Shown one piece after another: positions 14,805 through 23,853 of a stretch of DNA of 64,000 nt. Source of the stretch: a virus; IMG/VR virus record IMGVR_UViG_3300033182_000922, positions 1 through 64,000 of that record, one strand, 5' to 3'. A model generated the notes under the pieces. That model was given only the letters and a program-made list of their open reading frames with translations, did not search any database and had not been told where the DNA came from. The number at the start of each line of letters is the position of its first letter. Position 1 is the stretch's first letter. Both the position numbers and the translations under genes were made by a program.

Positions 14805-15355
14805 TGATAAACATTTACGGTAAAGGTGGTCATGCAAATATGATTAAATCAAATCTAAAATCAGATCCAAAAAAGCATTGGGTAATAGGTGGTTTATATA
14901 ATGATGATGATTATAAATTAGCTGATGAATCGTTTTCTTGGATAATAGGAGTTGGAGATAATGACTCACGAAAATTAATTGCACAAAATAATTCATTTAA
15001 ATACAGTACATTTATATTTAGTACATATGAAAATGCAAAAAATATTGGGGAAGGTTGTTTTCTTGGTTACGGTAGTGTAGTACAAAATAATGTAATTATA
15101 GGAAATCATGTAATTATAAATACATCAGCTTCAATAGATCATGATTGTGTAATAGGAGATTTTGTACATATAGCACCAAACTCAACCTTATGTGGAAACG
15201 TAAAGATTGGTGAAGGTACTTTTATTGGGGCTGGTACAGTAATCATTCCTGGTATTACGATTGGAAAAAATTGTGTAATTGGAGCCGGTTCGGTTGTGGT
15301 TAGAGACATACCTGATAATTCAAAAGCATACGGAAATCCTGCTAAAATAAAATAA
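14804..15355 (+). CDS. Sugar O/N-acyltransferase, NeuD/PglD type
   Basis: 183 residues. N-terminal Rossmann-like sugar-nucleotide domain starting INIYGKGGHANMI, then a left-handed beta-helix from ~75 to 175 (IGNHVIINTSASIDHDCVIGDFVHIAPNSTLCGNVKIGEG) ending YGNPAKIK. The His of SIDHDCVIGD is the expected catalytic base. In the PglD family the enzyme N-acetylates UDP-4-amino-sugar to UDP-diacetylbacillosamine. Its start overlaps the dehydratase stop by one base and the aminotransferase follows after one base, supporting one pathway. Confidence 0.85.
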   Translation: MINIYGKGGHANMIKSNLKSDPKKHWVIGGLYNDDDYKLADESFSWIIGVGDNDSRKLIAQNNSFKYSTFIFSTYENAKNIGEGCFLGYGSVVQNNVIIGNHVIINTSASIDHDCVIGDFVHIAPNSTLCGNVKIGEGTFIGAGTVIIPGITIGKNCVIGAGSVVVRDIPDNSKAYGNPAKIK

Positions 15356-15356
15356 T

Positions 15357-16463
15357 ATGAAAAGAATTTACTTATCACCACCTCACATGACAGGTACTGA
15401 ACTTGAATATGTAAAAGAGGCATTTGATCAAAATTGGATTGCACCGGTAGGACCAGCCTTGAATAGGTTTGAAGAATATGTTGCAGAATATGTAGGATCA
15501 AAGTACGCGGTAGCAGTAACATCAGGTACGGCTGGAATACATTTAGCATTACGTGCATTAGGTATCAGTGAAGGGGATAATGTTATATGTTCTTCTCTTA
15601 CTTTTGCAGGTACGGTAAACCCAATTAAATATCTTGGTGCTAACCCGGTGTATGTTGACTCTGATCCAATATATTGGAACCTTAATCCACTCCTTTTAGA
15701 GGAGGCTATACTTAAACTATCTGAAAAACCAAAGGCTATTATACCTGTTCATATATTTGGGGTACCTTGTCAAATGGATGCAATAAAAAGAATTGCAGAT
15801 GCATATGAAATTCCTATCATTGAAGATGCAGCTGAAAGTTTAGGTTCTCAATTTAATGGTAAGCATACTGGTACATTTGGTAAGATTGGAGTATATTCAT
15901 TCAATGGTAATAAGTTACTAACAACATCAGGTGGTGGAATGATAGTAACTAATGATAAAGATTTGGCAGATCATATGAGATTTTTATCTACTCAAGCAAA
16001 AGATCCAATGCCTTACTATTGGCACACTCAGATAGGATATAATTATCGTATGAGTAATGTTCTTGCTGCGATTGGAATAGGTCAAATGGAATCAATAGAA
16101 GATAAGATAAAAAGGACTAGGGAAATTCGTCAAAGATATGAAGAAGAATTAGGAAGTTATTTTATGACATTTCAAAATGAGAGACCAACCGATAGATCCA
16201 ATATGTGGCTAAGCTGCGCCTTGTTAAAGGAAGAGTATAAACCAGAAGATCTTATTGAACATCTTAATAAAGCTAATATAGAAGCCAGAAGAATCTGGTG
16301 TCCTATGCATATGCAACCTATATACGCAGAGGATTCTAAATATATAAATGGAACGGCTGATGCTCTATTTGATCGTGGTATATGTTTACCTTCAGGCTCA
16401 AGTATGAATGATGAAGATCTAAATAGAGTAATAGGTGAAGTAAAAAAATTCTTTAACGAATGA
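15357..16463 (+). CDS. DegT/DnrJ/EryC1/StrS-type sugar aminotransferase (PglE-like)
   Basis: 368 residues, PLP-dependent fold type I. The PLP Lys is in YSFNGNKLLTTSGGGMIVT (~residue 183); other signatures are TSGTAGIHLALRALG and IPVHIFGVPCQMDAI with EDAAESLG. It should aminate the C4 keto group made by the dehydratase, using glutamate. With the adjacent dehydratase and NeuD/PglD-type acyltransferase the three steps to UDP-N,N'-diacetylbacillosamine or a close relative are all present. Overlaps the next glycosyltransferase by 4 bases. Confidence 0.9.
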   Translation: MKRIYLSPPHMTGTELEYVKEAFDQNWIAPVGPALNRFEEYVAEYVGSKYAVAVTSGTAGIHLALRALGISEGDNVICSSLTFAGTVNPIKYLGANPVYVDSDPIYWNLNPLLLEEAILKLSEKPKAIIPVHIFGVPCQMDAIKRIADAYEIPIIEDAAESLGSQFNGKHTGTFGKIGVYSFNGNKLLTTSGGGMIVTNDKDLADHMRFLSTQAKDPMPYYWHTQIGYNYRMSNVLAAIGIGQMESIEDKIKRTREIRQRYEEELGSYFMTFQNERPTDRSNMWLSCALLKEEYKPEDLIEHLNKANIEARRIWCPMHMQPIYAEDSKYINGTADALFDRGICLPSGSSMNDEDLNRVIGEVKKFFNE

Positions 16464-17359
16464 ATGTAGTATCATATGAAGATTTTCTTTTATTAGAAAA
16501 ACATGTAGGTCCTAATTTTGAAATTCTTTTAGAGAAAAACTTAACTAATGAAATTGATAAAAAGATTAAGTTTGGTATAGTTATGCCTACCCATAAAATT
16601 TCTGATGGCGGTGCTCAAACTGGTAGAGAAAAGTTTATGAATACACCTGACTTACTTAAAGATTCTTTAGGTTCAATTAGAGACCAAAAATATGATAACT
16701 ATGTAGTTTATTTGGTAGGTGATAAATATGACGGTGATGATGAAATTAAAAAAGTGATGGATGAAGTCATACCAAAAGGTAAACTTAAATATCATAATCT
16801 ATCTACACCAGGAGAAAGAAATAAAGGTTTTTCAAAACAACAGTTTAGATATACTGCAGGATGTGGTGCTATGAATAAAGGCCTTCAAATGGCAAAGAAT
16901 GATGGATGTGATTACATCGTAAGAATAGACCATGATGATAAGTGGAGCCCTGATCATTTAGAGCTCTTGGCAAAAGCATATACACAATATCCTGAATTGG
17001 CTTATGTATTTACGAGAAGCCGTAAAAAGGTAGATGCCACAAATTCTTCTAAAAAGTTTATGTATCAACCCAGAGAAGAGCGCCATACGACAACAATAGA
17101 ACCAAATAACCTCGGCTATACTCATGGCGATGTTAGTCATTCTGCTGTTTCATGGAGACCTAGTATGTGTGGTGACTTAAGATACCGTGATGCATCTCAA
17201 CAGGCAAACACTGCTCCTAAAATACCAATGTCTAAAACTAACCCAGCTGATGTTGATATGTTTAATAGAATGATGAAAGCTATAAAAGATAAAGGTCATA
17301 AGTATATGTATATCCCAAGGCTAACAAGTTTCTATAGAAACAGAAAAGGTAAATTCTAA
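16460..17359 (+). CDS. Glycosyltransferase, GT-A fold (family 2-like)
   Basis: 299 residues. An N-terminal ~30-residue lead precedes the GT-A start (KIKFGIVMPTHK). The nucleotide-sugar metal motif is in DYIVRIDHDDKWSPDHLELL (~residues 153-172, DHDD). Conserved spacing is typical of GT2. Being the last overlapping gene of the bacillosamine operon, it is a candidate to transfer that sugar. Acceptor unknown: host surface glycan, virion protein or DNA are all possible. Confidence 0.75.
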   Translation: MNVVSYEDFLLLEKHVGPNFEILLEKNLTNEIDKKIKFGIVMPTHKISDGGAQTGREKFMNTPDLLKDSLGSIRDQKYDNYVVYLVGDKYDGDDEIKKVMDEVIPKGKLKYHNLSTPGERNKGFSKQQFRYTAGCGAMNKGLQMAKNDGCDYIVRIDHDDKWSPDHLELLAKAYTQYPELAYVFTRSRKKVDATNSSKKFMYQPREERHTTTIEPNNLGYTHGDVSHSAVSWRPSMCGDLRYRDASQQANTAPKIPMSKTNPADVDMFNRMMKAIKDKGHKYMYIPRLTSFYRNRKGKF

Positions 17360-17363
17360 AGAA

Positions 17364-17371
17364 TATATAAA
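17364..17371 (+). promoter_or_regulatory. Class A box AATATATAA before H1-like gene
   Basis: TATATAAA within GAATATATAAA, 22 bases before the ATG. Same box precedes most virion genes; candidate late promoter. Confidence 0.45.
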
Positions 17372-17393
17372 AAAACAATAAAAAATAACTATT

Positions 17394-17570
17394 ATGGAAA
17401 AATTTGAAGAAATTAAAGCACTCATCGAATCTGTAGGTGAAGATGTAGAAAAGTTTTACGTTAAAGGAAATAAGGCAGCAGCCGTAAGAATTCGTAAATC
17501 TATGCAAGAAGTAAAAAATCTTGCACAAGAATTAAGACTACATGTTCAAGAGACTAAAAACAACATGTAA
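17394..17570 (+). CDS. Histone H1-like DNA-binding protein (Bacteroidetes type)
   Basis: 58 residues (MEKFEEIKALIESVGEDVEKFYVKGNKAAAVRIRKSM...). The pattern, acidic N-terminal helix then KGNKAA..R.RK..QE.K..AQ.LR, matches the small histone H1-like proteins of Bacteroidetes. It probably binds DNA and could help condense or protect the phage genome or alter the host nucleoid. Its own AATATATAA box upstream and terminator at 17598-17624 make it a single-gene unit. This protein is one of the better clues to the host phylum. Confidence 0.8.
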   Translation: MEKFEEIKALIESVGEDVEKFYVKGNKAAAVRIRKSMQEVKNLAQELRLHVQETKNNM

Positions 17571-17597
17571 ATAATACACGCCCAGACACCCTAAAGA

Positions 17598-17624
17598 GGG
17601 CCACTATTAAAGTGGTCCTTTTTT
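17598..17624 (+). terminator. Rho-independent terminator
   Basis: GGGCCACT/AGTGGTCC stem (one G-T pair), ATTAA loop and six T, 27 bases after the H1-like gene. Confidence 0.85.
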
Positions 17625-17694
17625 AGTTTATAAAGTCCTATTTATTTGAAACCTTTTTCAAAACCTCTATATAATAATAAATCAGTTTGATTAT

Positions 17695-18249
17695 ATGGAA
17701 AGGTGCTTAATACTAGATTTTGATGATACTTTAGTTGATACTATTGATACTCACGCAGATTCCTGGAAACAGGCATTGGAGAGAGTACTTAATACAGATA
17801 TCCCTATTGAGACGGTTATGGCCGATATTAATTATGGGATGGATGTTTTATTAAAAAAGTACCAACTAACCAGAGAAGAATCTATTTTAGCTCAAAGATA
17901 TAAAAAGGAAATTTTTGAAAAGAATATACATAAGACAAAGGTAAATAAATTACTTTTGTATATTATTGAAAATAATCTTTTTGAAAATTGTATCATTGCA
18001 TCAAATTCATCCAGAGAAAATGTTGATAAAATCATGGCATATCATGGAATTAATCAAGATCTGTTTTGGGGTATTTTTACCAGAGATGATGTAAAGAAAA
18101 AGAAACCTCATCCTGAAATGGGTGAAACTATATTTAGTTTGCTAAGAGCTTCATACCAAAAAGAAGACTATCTTATGGTTGGGGATTCTGAGGTAGATAA
18201 AATGTTTGCACGTAAACTTGGAATTAAATGCATACTAGTAAAATTTTAG
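17695..18249 (+). CDS. HAD-superfamily phosphatase (beta-phosphoglucomutase-like)
   Basis: 184 residues with HAD motifs: I DFDDTLVDT (residues 8-16), II ASNSS (~102-106), III Lys in KKKKPHPE, IV GDSEVD. A helical cap between motifs I and II places it in subfamily I, unlike KdsC, which lacks such a cap. Probably dephosphorylates a sugar phosphate or small metabolite. The first gene of a coupled trio with a kinase-like and a nucleotidyltransferase gene, with overlaps of 22 and 4 bases. Confidence 0.85.
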   Translation: MERCLILDFDDTLVDTIDTHADSWKQALERVLNTDIPIETVMADINYGMDVLLKKYQLTREESILAQRYKKEIFEKNIHKTKVNKLLLYIIENNLFENCIIASNSSRENVDKIMAYHGINQDLFWGIFTRDDVKKKKPHPEMGETIFSLLRASYQKEDYLMVGDSEVDKMFARKLGIKCILVKF

Positions 18250-18974
18250 TAGGGAACAGTGGAGATAAGGTTTATCTCCATGAAGATAAGGTTATTAAGG
18301 AAGCGGGGGTGTATCCTGAAAAGTTTAAACAACAAATGGATTGGTTAGTAAATTGCCACCATCCTAATTTTATTGATGTTAAACCTATTTCAGATACATC
18401 TTTTGAAATGAAAAGATACCCAACATGGTATGACCAAATATGTAATCAGCCTCTGGTAAAATCTCTATCACAATTAGATGATCTTATTCACATCGTTAAT
18501 TCATTTGAAGGGTATGGTAAAGATATAGATACCAGAGCATATCTTGATAAGTTGGAAGGTCGTACTGGTTATAAGTATGAAGGAAATCTTGATGGTGCAT
18601 CCAAGTGGGGTTTTGTTCATGGTGATCTAACCGTAAGTAATATTCTATATGATAAAGATTTTATCTTTATTGATCCAAGAGGAACCGAAGAACAAGATTA
18701 CTATGACTTTGGTAAACTAATGCAATCCTTTACTATGGAATATGAGGCCCATATATACAATAACAACAATCCAAAATACAGTAAGTTTTGTAAAGAAGCA
18801 GAAAAAATAATGTATGAATGGTATGATGAATATCTTCTGAAGTTTTACTTAGCAGTCCACCTTTTAGGGGCAGTACCGTTTTTTGAATTAAATGAAAGAT
18901 ATGAATTGGCTGGTATGTTCCTTAAGAAAGGGCATGAATTATTCAATGAATTAGAAATTAAGTATACAAAATGA
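18228..18974 (+). CDS. APH/choline-kinase-like phosphotransferase
   Basis: 248 residues of the protein-kinase-like small-molecule kinase fold. Catalytic loop FVHGDLTVSNILYDKDFIFIDPRG (~residues 126-149) gives the HGD-x4-N base/metal site and the IDPRG metal site. N-terminal lobe is short, with Lys in KVIKEA. Likely phosphorylates a sugar or an amino-alcohol such as choline. With the nucleotidyltransferase just downstream it resembles a LicA/LicC-like pair that activates a phosphorylated group for glycan decoration; this is inference. Confidence 0.7.
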   Translation: MHTSKILVGNSGDKVYLHEDKVIKEAGVYPEKFKQQMDWLVNCHHPNFIDVKPISDTSFEMKRYPTWYDQICNQPLVKSLSQLDDLIHIVNSFEGYGKDIDTRAYLDKLEGRTGYKYEGNLDGASKWGFVHGDLTVSNILYDKDFIFIDPRGTEEQDYYDFGKLMQSFTMEYEAHIYNNNNPKYSKFCKEAEKIMYEWYDEYLLKFYLAVHLLGAVPFFELNERYELAGMFLKKGHELFNELEIKYTK

Positions 18975-19678
18975 GTAGAGTAAGAAAGGCAATTATTTTA
19001 GCCGCAGGTAAATCCACCAGGTATGGATCTAATAAATTAGTAGATCCAATTTTAGGAAAGTCAACAGTTCAATACTGTATTGAATTTTGTATTGAAAATG
19101 GAATTGAGGATGCATATGTTACAATTAGTAAATCTGACTTCTTCTTTAAGAACAGAAATACAAAACTGTCTCATCCTATTATTGAAAGTTTATCTAAGTA
19201 TAAGGAAAAGATAAACATTTATTATGAATTCCAAAAGGATGATGAATACGGACCAGGTGCTGCCATTAAAGCATGGGAAGGCAAATTTTATGAGCCTTTC
19301 TTATGTCTCTTTGGTGATAATTATTACCAAGGAAATATTGGTTTAGAATATCATGATCCTAATACCTCTGTTGTTACATATAAAGATTATCAAACTCGTG
19401 CAAGGAACCTTCAACTTGCAACTATCTTAGAGGATGTGGTTATTGAAAAACCGCATGGTGTTGTAAACGGAAGATACTTTTGTGGTTATATGATATTTGC
19501 AAAAGAGGCATTTGATAATTTGAGTAGTATTAAATTATCAAATAGAAATGAATATGAAATTACTCATTTGATCAATTCCATGAGTAATCTTAAATTTGAA
19601 GAATTAGACATATGTTGGTATGACTTAACATATGAACAAGATAAACAAGTAATAGAAGATATCATTCAAAGTTGTTAA
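18971..19678 (+). CDS. Nucleotidyltransferase of NDP-sugar pyrophosphorylase type
   Basis: 235 residues. The N-terminus KAIILAAGKSTRYGSNKLVDPILGKS is the nucleotide-binding signature (LAAG-x-S-T-R) of RmlA/LicC-like enzymes. A metal-binding Asp is seen in LCLFGDNYY. It should join an NTP with a phosphorylated sugar or choline to make an activated donor. Not KdsB-like at the N-terminus. Overlaps the kinase by 4 bases and is followed after one base by a glycosyltransferase-like gene. Confidence 0.8.
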   Translation: MSRVRKAIILAAGKSTRYGSNKLVDPILGKSTVQYCIEFCIENGIEDAYVTISKSDFFFKNRNTKLSHPIIESLSKYKEKINIYYEFQKDDEYGPGAAIKAWEGKFYEPFLCLFGDNYYQGNIGLEYHDPNTSVVTYKDYQTRARNLQLATILEDVVIEKPHGVVNGRYFCGYMIFAKEAFDNLSSIKLSNRNEYEITHLINSMSNLKFEELDICWYDLTYEQDKQVIEDIIQSC

Positions 19679-19679
19679 T

Positions 19680-20942
19680 ATGAAAGAAAACGTAAAAAAG
19701 ATTGGCTTTTTTAAATTAGGTAAAGCCATTAAGTTTAATGAAAACAGTTGGAATGCTATTGGTGGAGACTGTGAACCTAAGCAGTTGATCAGTGCAATTG
19801 CCAACAGAAACCCTAATGTTGAATATTGGCTTCTTAGCCCAAATGACTTAGGAAAGGTTAGGGCTAAACAAAAGCCTAAAGTTAATTCTCTATTTGGTCC
19901 ACCTCCAACTAAAGAAAATGAAATTCCTACAAACATTAAGGAATTCCATTCAACTATGAATGATCGTAAATCAACCGATGAAGCAGTTGAAACGATTAAA
20001 GGTTTAGGATTAGATTTTGTATTCTTTTACACAGGTCCAACAAGTACTGTTAATATTGAAAACTTTATCAATAAGGTTGATGGTTCAGGTACAGTTAAAA
20101 CATTGGACTTTTTTAAGTATTATGCGGCTCCTATCATTAAGGCAATGAATGAAATGCCTAAGACTCCTATTGTAGGATTATTGGTAGACAACCGTTATGT
20201 ACTTTCATGTAAGGATTACACTGCCCATAACAGACCTACATATTACTTGGCCCAGAATAATTTTGAATTGGATGAAGAGTATTTCTGCAATCCTCCTACT
20301 AGAGAGACTGCAAAAATTCACTCTACTTTTGAATATTCCGGAATTGAAACGGTGTTCCTTTTAGATAAAAAGCGTTATGATATTGATGAGCTCTTTGCTA
20401 TGAAGAAGACTAATTCATTTATGATGCTTCAGAACCAAGGGAAGGGTTCAGGTGGAATGGACCGTTGGGATCCTGTTCGTGATTACATTGTAGAGAATGG
20501 AATCCAAACAGACATTTATGGTAAATGGGATGATGAACTTAAGGAAAAATATCCTGATTGGTTTAAAGGAGAACGCCGTATTGAAACCATGACCGAAGAA
20601 TTACTTGCAACCAAGTATACTTTCTGTGTTCCTATTAAAGAAGGAATGGTCACTTCTAAGTATGCCGAAATGTTGCACTATGGTATTATACCTTTCTTGC
20701 ATCCATCCTATGATACTGAATTTAATGTATTCCCTGAAGGGCATTTCATCAGATGTAAATCACCAGAGGATCTGAAAAAGAAAATTGAATTCTTAAATGC
20801 CAACCCAGAGCATTATAAGAAGCTATTCTACAATCTCCAAGAAAAGTATTTAAAGGATTCTTATTATACCGGAGAACATGTAGATAATAAAATCTGGGAA
20901 GCCTATAATCGTGTAAATCAAATAGAAACTGCAAATGTATAA
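19680..20942 (+). CDS. Probable GT-B glycosyltransferase
   Basis: 420 residues. The C-terminal third carries the pattern expected of a GT-B donor domain (DIYGKWDD..., TKYTFCVPIKEGMVTSKYAEMLHYGIIPFLHPSYD), comparable to other phage and exostosin-like glycosyltransferases. The N-terminal half starts KKIGFFKLGKAIKF and is less diagnostic. Donor and acceptor unknown. Overlaps the epimerase gene by 8 bases. Confidence 0.6.
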   Translation: MKENVKKIGFFKLGKAIKFNENSWNAIGGDCEPKQLISAIANRNPNVEYWLLSPNDLGKVRAKQKPKVNSLFGPPPTKENEIPTNIKEFHSTMNDRKSTDEAVETIKGLGLDFVFFYTGPTSTVNIENFINKVDGSGTVKTLDFFKYYAAPIIKAMNEMPKTPIVGLLVDNRYVLSCKDYTAHNRPTYYLAQNNFELDEEYFCNPPTRETAKIHSTFEYSGIETVFLLDKKRYDIDELFAMKKTNSFMMLQNQGKGSGGMDRWDPVRDYIVENGIQTDIYGKWDDELKEKYPDWFKGERRIETMTEELLATKYTFCVPIKEGMVTSKYAEMLHYGIIPFLHPSYDTEFNVFPEGHFIRCKSPEDLKKKIEFLNANPEHYKKLFYNLQEKYLKDSYYTGEHVDNKIWEAYNRVNQIETANV

Positions 20943-21957
20943 TTCAGAAACTAAAATCCTAATCACCGGCGGTGCTGGTTTTGTAGGAACTAATTTTATT
21001 AATGATCTCCTTAACCGAGGTCATAATCCAAAATGTATAGCCGTGATTGATAATCTTTCGCACGGTACTTATTTACCTCAGGTACATGACCAAATTGAAA
21101 ACTTTCATAAGGTAGATATTCGCAATCAGTATGTAGAAAATATTATCGAGGAATTTAAACCTGATTATGTTTATCATTTTGCTGGTCTTGTTTCAATTTA
21201 TGACTGTAACGAAGACCCTTATGAAGCAGTTGACAACAATATCTTAGGAAGTATTAATGTAATGAATGGCTGTGTTAAGGCTGGGGTTAAGAGAATCATC
21301 TTCAGTGAAACTTCTGCTGTTTATGAAAATTGTGAAATGCCTGAAGCTGGGTTTAATGAAACACAGTCCGATCCTACTACTGTTTATTCAACAACTAAAG
21401 CATGTCTTGCACTGTTGGCAGAATCTTACCAAAGAACAAAAGGCCTTAATTATACGGCATTAAGATACTTTAATGTTGCTGGCCCTCTTCAAGATTACAA
21501 TAGAACGATCCCTCCTGTATTTGCCGGATTTATCCTAAGAATTAAAGGGGGTCATAATCCTATCGTGTTCGGTGATTATATGAAAGCTCGTGATTACATT
21601 GATGTATCCGATGTTAATGCATTCCATATTCTCTGTATGGAAAATGAGAATACCGCAAACCAAACATTTAACTTAGGTACGGGTAAAATGACTAACCTAA
21701 TGGAACTTAAAAATATGATTGGTGATATTATGGGAGTTGGTGAAGTGCCTTTTGACCATTATGATCCTATTGCAGGTGAAGCATTAAATATTCGTGGAGA
21801 TATCTCTAAAGCTAAATCTATGGGATGGGAACCTAAAAAGGATATTAGAGATACAATTAAAGAAACTATTGTATATCTTGAAAATGAAATTGCCGAAGGT
21901 ACAATTGATCCTTTAACATTCATGGAGGATCTTGAAATAGAAAAAGTTAAAATATAA
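20935..21957 (+). CDS. NAD-dependent sugar epimerase/dehydratase (GalE-like)
   Basis: 340 residues, extended SDR. NAD-binding TGGAGFVGTNF at ~11-21; catalytic Ser/Thr in SETSAVYE and YxxxK in VYSTTKACL (~residue 150). Conserved RYFNVAGP and DYIDVSDV follow the UDP-glucose 4-epimerase pattern. It probably epimerises or dehydrates an NDP-hexose for the glycan made by neighbouring enzymes. Exact substrate not decided. Confidence 0.85.
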   Translation: MYNSETKILITGGAGFVGTNFINDLLNRGHNPKCIAVIDNLSHGTYLPQVHDQIENFHKVDIRNQYVENIIEEFKPDYVYHFAGLVSIYDCNEDPYEAVDNNILGSINVMNGCVKAGVKRIIFSETSAVYENCEMPEAGFNETQSDPTTVYSTTKACLALLAESYQRTKGLNYTALRYFNVAGPLQDYNRTIPPVFAGFILRIKGGHNPIVFGDYMKARDYIDVSDVNAFHILCMENENTANQTFNLGTGKMTNLMELKNMIGDIMGVGEVPFDHYDPIAGEALNIRGDISKAKSMGWEPKKDIRDTIKETIVYLENEIAEGTIDPLTFMEDLEIEKVKI

Positions 21958-21961
21958 TAGA

Positions 21962-22579
21962 ATGTCAGAGTATACGTTCAATGCAGATTATGCATCTATT
22001 GAATCTAGAGAATTACCTCAAGCAAAAATTCTTGCTAAATGGATTAAAGGATGCCTTAATCCTAATAGAGTAATTGATTTAGGTTGTGGTCCTGGTATCT
22101 ATGTTCATGAACTCATTAACCTCGGTGTTGATGCTATAGGATATGAATTAGACCCTAGGGCAAAAGAAATACCTCATGTAATTCATAAAAGTTTATTGGA
22201 CGTTCATGACAAATCAGATGTAGTTATCTCTCTTGAGGTTGCGGAACATTTAGAACCCAAGTATTCGCAAGCAATGGTTGATAAAGTATATGAAACATTG
22301 GAACCGGGTGGTACATTAATATGGACCGCTGCTAATGTAGGTCAAGGTGGAACTGATCATATTAACTGTAGGCCTAAAGAATATTGGATAAAGAAATTTA
22401 CCGATAAGGGACTGATCCACTGTCATACATTAGAAGGTAATCTTAAAAGCACATTGCGTAGTGTAATACCAAAGGAATATCATGGATGGCTATATATGAA
22501 CCTAGTAATTATGTATAAAGAAGACTGGGATGATAATCCAAGTAAGGCTGGATCTCTTATCGGTCTTGATTCAAAATAA
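21962..22579 (+). CDS. SAM-dependent methyltransferase, class I
   Basis: 205 residues. Motif I VIDLGCGPGIYVHEL (~37-51) binds S-adenosylmethionine; VVISLEVAEHLEP and LEPGGTLIWTAANVG are the post-I and motif IV/VI-like elements of a type-11 methyltransferase. Its place between an epimerase and a DNA-methyltransferase-like gene leaves the substrate open; O-methylation of a sugar is most likely. Confidence 0.8.
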   Translation: MSEYTFNADYASIESRELPQAKILAKWIKGCLNPNRVIDLGCGPGIYVHELINLGVDAIGYELDPRAKEIPHVIHKSLLDVHDKSDVVISLEVAEHLEPKYSQAMVDKVYETLEPGGTLIWTAANVGQGGTDHINCRPKEYWIKKFTDKGLIHCHTLEGNLKSTLRSVIPKEYHGWLYMNLVIMYKEDWDDNPSKAGSLIGLDSK

Positions 22580-22590
22580 AACGATTAAAT

Positions 22591-23853
22591 ATGAGTAAAG
22601 AAATAAAATGGGGAACAATCATACCGCTTATCGGTGGTAGTGCTATAGGCTGTAGCAAATCCACAGGAAATCAGCCATCATTTCATTTAAGTTACGATGC
22701 CTTTGCTGCAAACGAAAGCCATATTGAAAAATATTGGCCAGATGTTCCAATGTATAGATTGGACCATGAAGATTTAGAAATTCCTGGGGAAACTTTTGAA
22801 GGTGTAGATTATGTTAATAGTGTTTGCCCTTGCGCAGGATTATCTCTTTTAAATTCTGCAAGTGGATCTGCCGCCTCTAGGGGATCTGATGCAGTTCAAA
22901 ATAAATGGATGTATGATTCATCCGAATACATCTTGGAACACGTAAAGCCTAAAGTTCTCTGGGGCGAAAATGCACCTGGTCTTTTTACTAAGATGGGAGA
23001 GGGTGTAGTACAGAGACTTAGGGAAATTGCAGAAAAGCATGGATATAGTTTTTCTCTAATTAAAACCAATACTGAATTACATGGTATTCCACAGAGAAGA
23101 ATGCGTACTTTCTATTTCTTCTGGAACACACCAACAGTTCCAATGTTGGAATGGAAGTTTAGAGAAAAGAAAAAACTTATTGATTATCTTAACGAAATTC
23201 CAGAGGATGCTACTCAACAGGACATGTTTATGGTTCCTGGTAAAGTGTCCGAACATTTTAGACCTTATGAGTTTGTTTTAGAAAGGGAAGGCTTGACACA
23301 TGCTGAATTTTCTGCTAAATTTAAGAAAGGTACTATTGCACAATACCTTGATAAACATGAATTACTTGATGAGTGTATTGAATGGCTAAGAGAGAAATAT
23401 CCAAAAGAAGGTTTTTCAAATAAGAAGTCAACCAAAACATTTATTGATATGTTAGAGCATCAAAAGAATAAGGTAAGCCAAGGTCTTGGTTATTGGGATG
23501 CTTCTCCTCACTTCTTCCATGATTCGTTCTCTGCCTTAATTGGTCGTAACATGTTTAATGGTGTCCACCCTGTAGAAAATCGTTATCTTAATGTTAGAGA
23601 AATGTTACATCTGATGGGATTACCTTTAGACTTTGAAATTGAATCTTCTCGCCAAGTTAATCATATTGCACAAAATGTACCGGTTACAACTGCAATGGAT
23701 ATGGCCAATGAAGTTAAGAAGTTCTGTGAAGGTAATGCTAAAATGACAAATTATACCTTCTTAAAACAGGATAACACAAATCATAAAATCATAGCAGCTG
23801 AGGAAATTGGCTCAACTCCTAAAAAGAAGTATAAAGTAAAAAGTGTAATATGA
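22591..23853 (+). CDS. C5-cytosine DNA methyltransferase-like protein
   Basis: 420 residues with the ordered motifs of C5-cytosine methyltransferases: I-like IPLIGGSAIGCSKSTG near the N-terminus, IV with catalytic Cys (SVCPCAGLS, ~residue 90), VI GENAPGLF, VIII LHGIPQRRMRTFYFFW, and IX/X-like LNVREMLHLMGLPLDF ... NVPVTTAMDMA. The spacing between VIII and IX is long, typical of a target-recognition region. It should modify position 5 of cytosine in DNA. It overlaps by 4 bases the next glycosyltransferase, which is followed by the clamp gene, so a role in a multistep DNA modification is worth testing. No restriction endonuclease partner is seen. Confidence 0.82.
   Translation: MSKEIKWGTIIPLIGGSAIGCSKSTGNQPSFHLSYDAFAANESHIEKYWPDVPMYRLDHEDLEIPGETFEGVDYVNSVCPCAGLSLLNSASGSAASRGSDAVQNKWMYDSSEYILEHVKPKVLWGENAPGLFTKMGEGVVQRLREIAEKHGYSFSLIKTNTELHGIPQRRMRTFYFFWNTPTVPMLEWKFREKKKLIDYLNEIPEDATQQDMFMVPGKVSEHFRPYEFVLEREGLTHAEFSAKFKKGTIAQYLDKHELLDECIEWLREKYPKEGFSNKKSTKTFIDMLEHQKNKVSQGLGYWDASPHFFHDSFSALIGRNMFNGVHPVENRYLNVREMLHLMGLPLDFEIESSRQVNHIAQNVPVTTAMDMANEVKKFCEGNAKMTNYTFLKQDNTNHKIIAAEEIGSTPKKKYKVKSVI

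Noticed and set aside
12537-19678. Complete Kdo pathway in the phage
   Set aside because: The HAD protein has a helical cap unlike KdsC and the nucleotidyltransferase lacks the KdsB N-terminal signature; only KdsA is supported.
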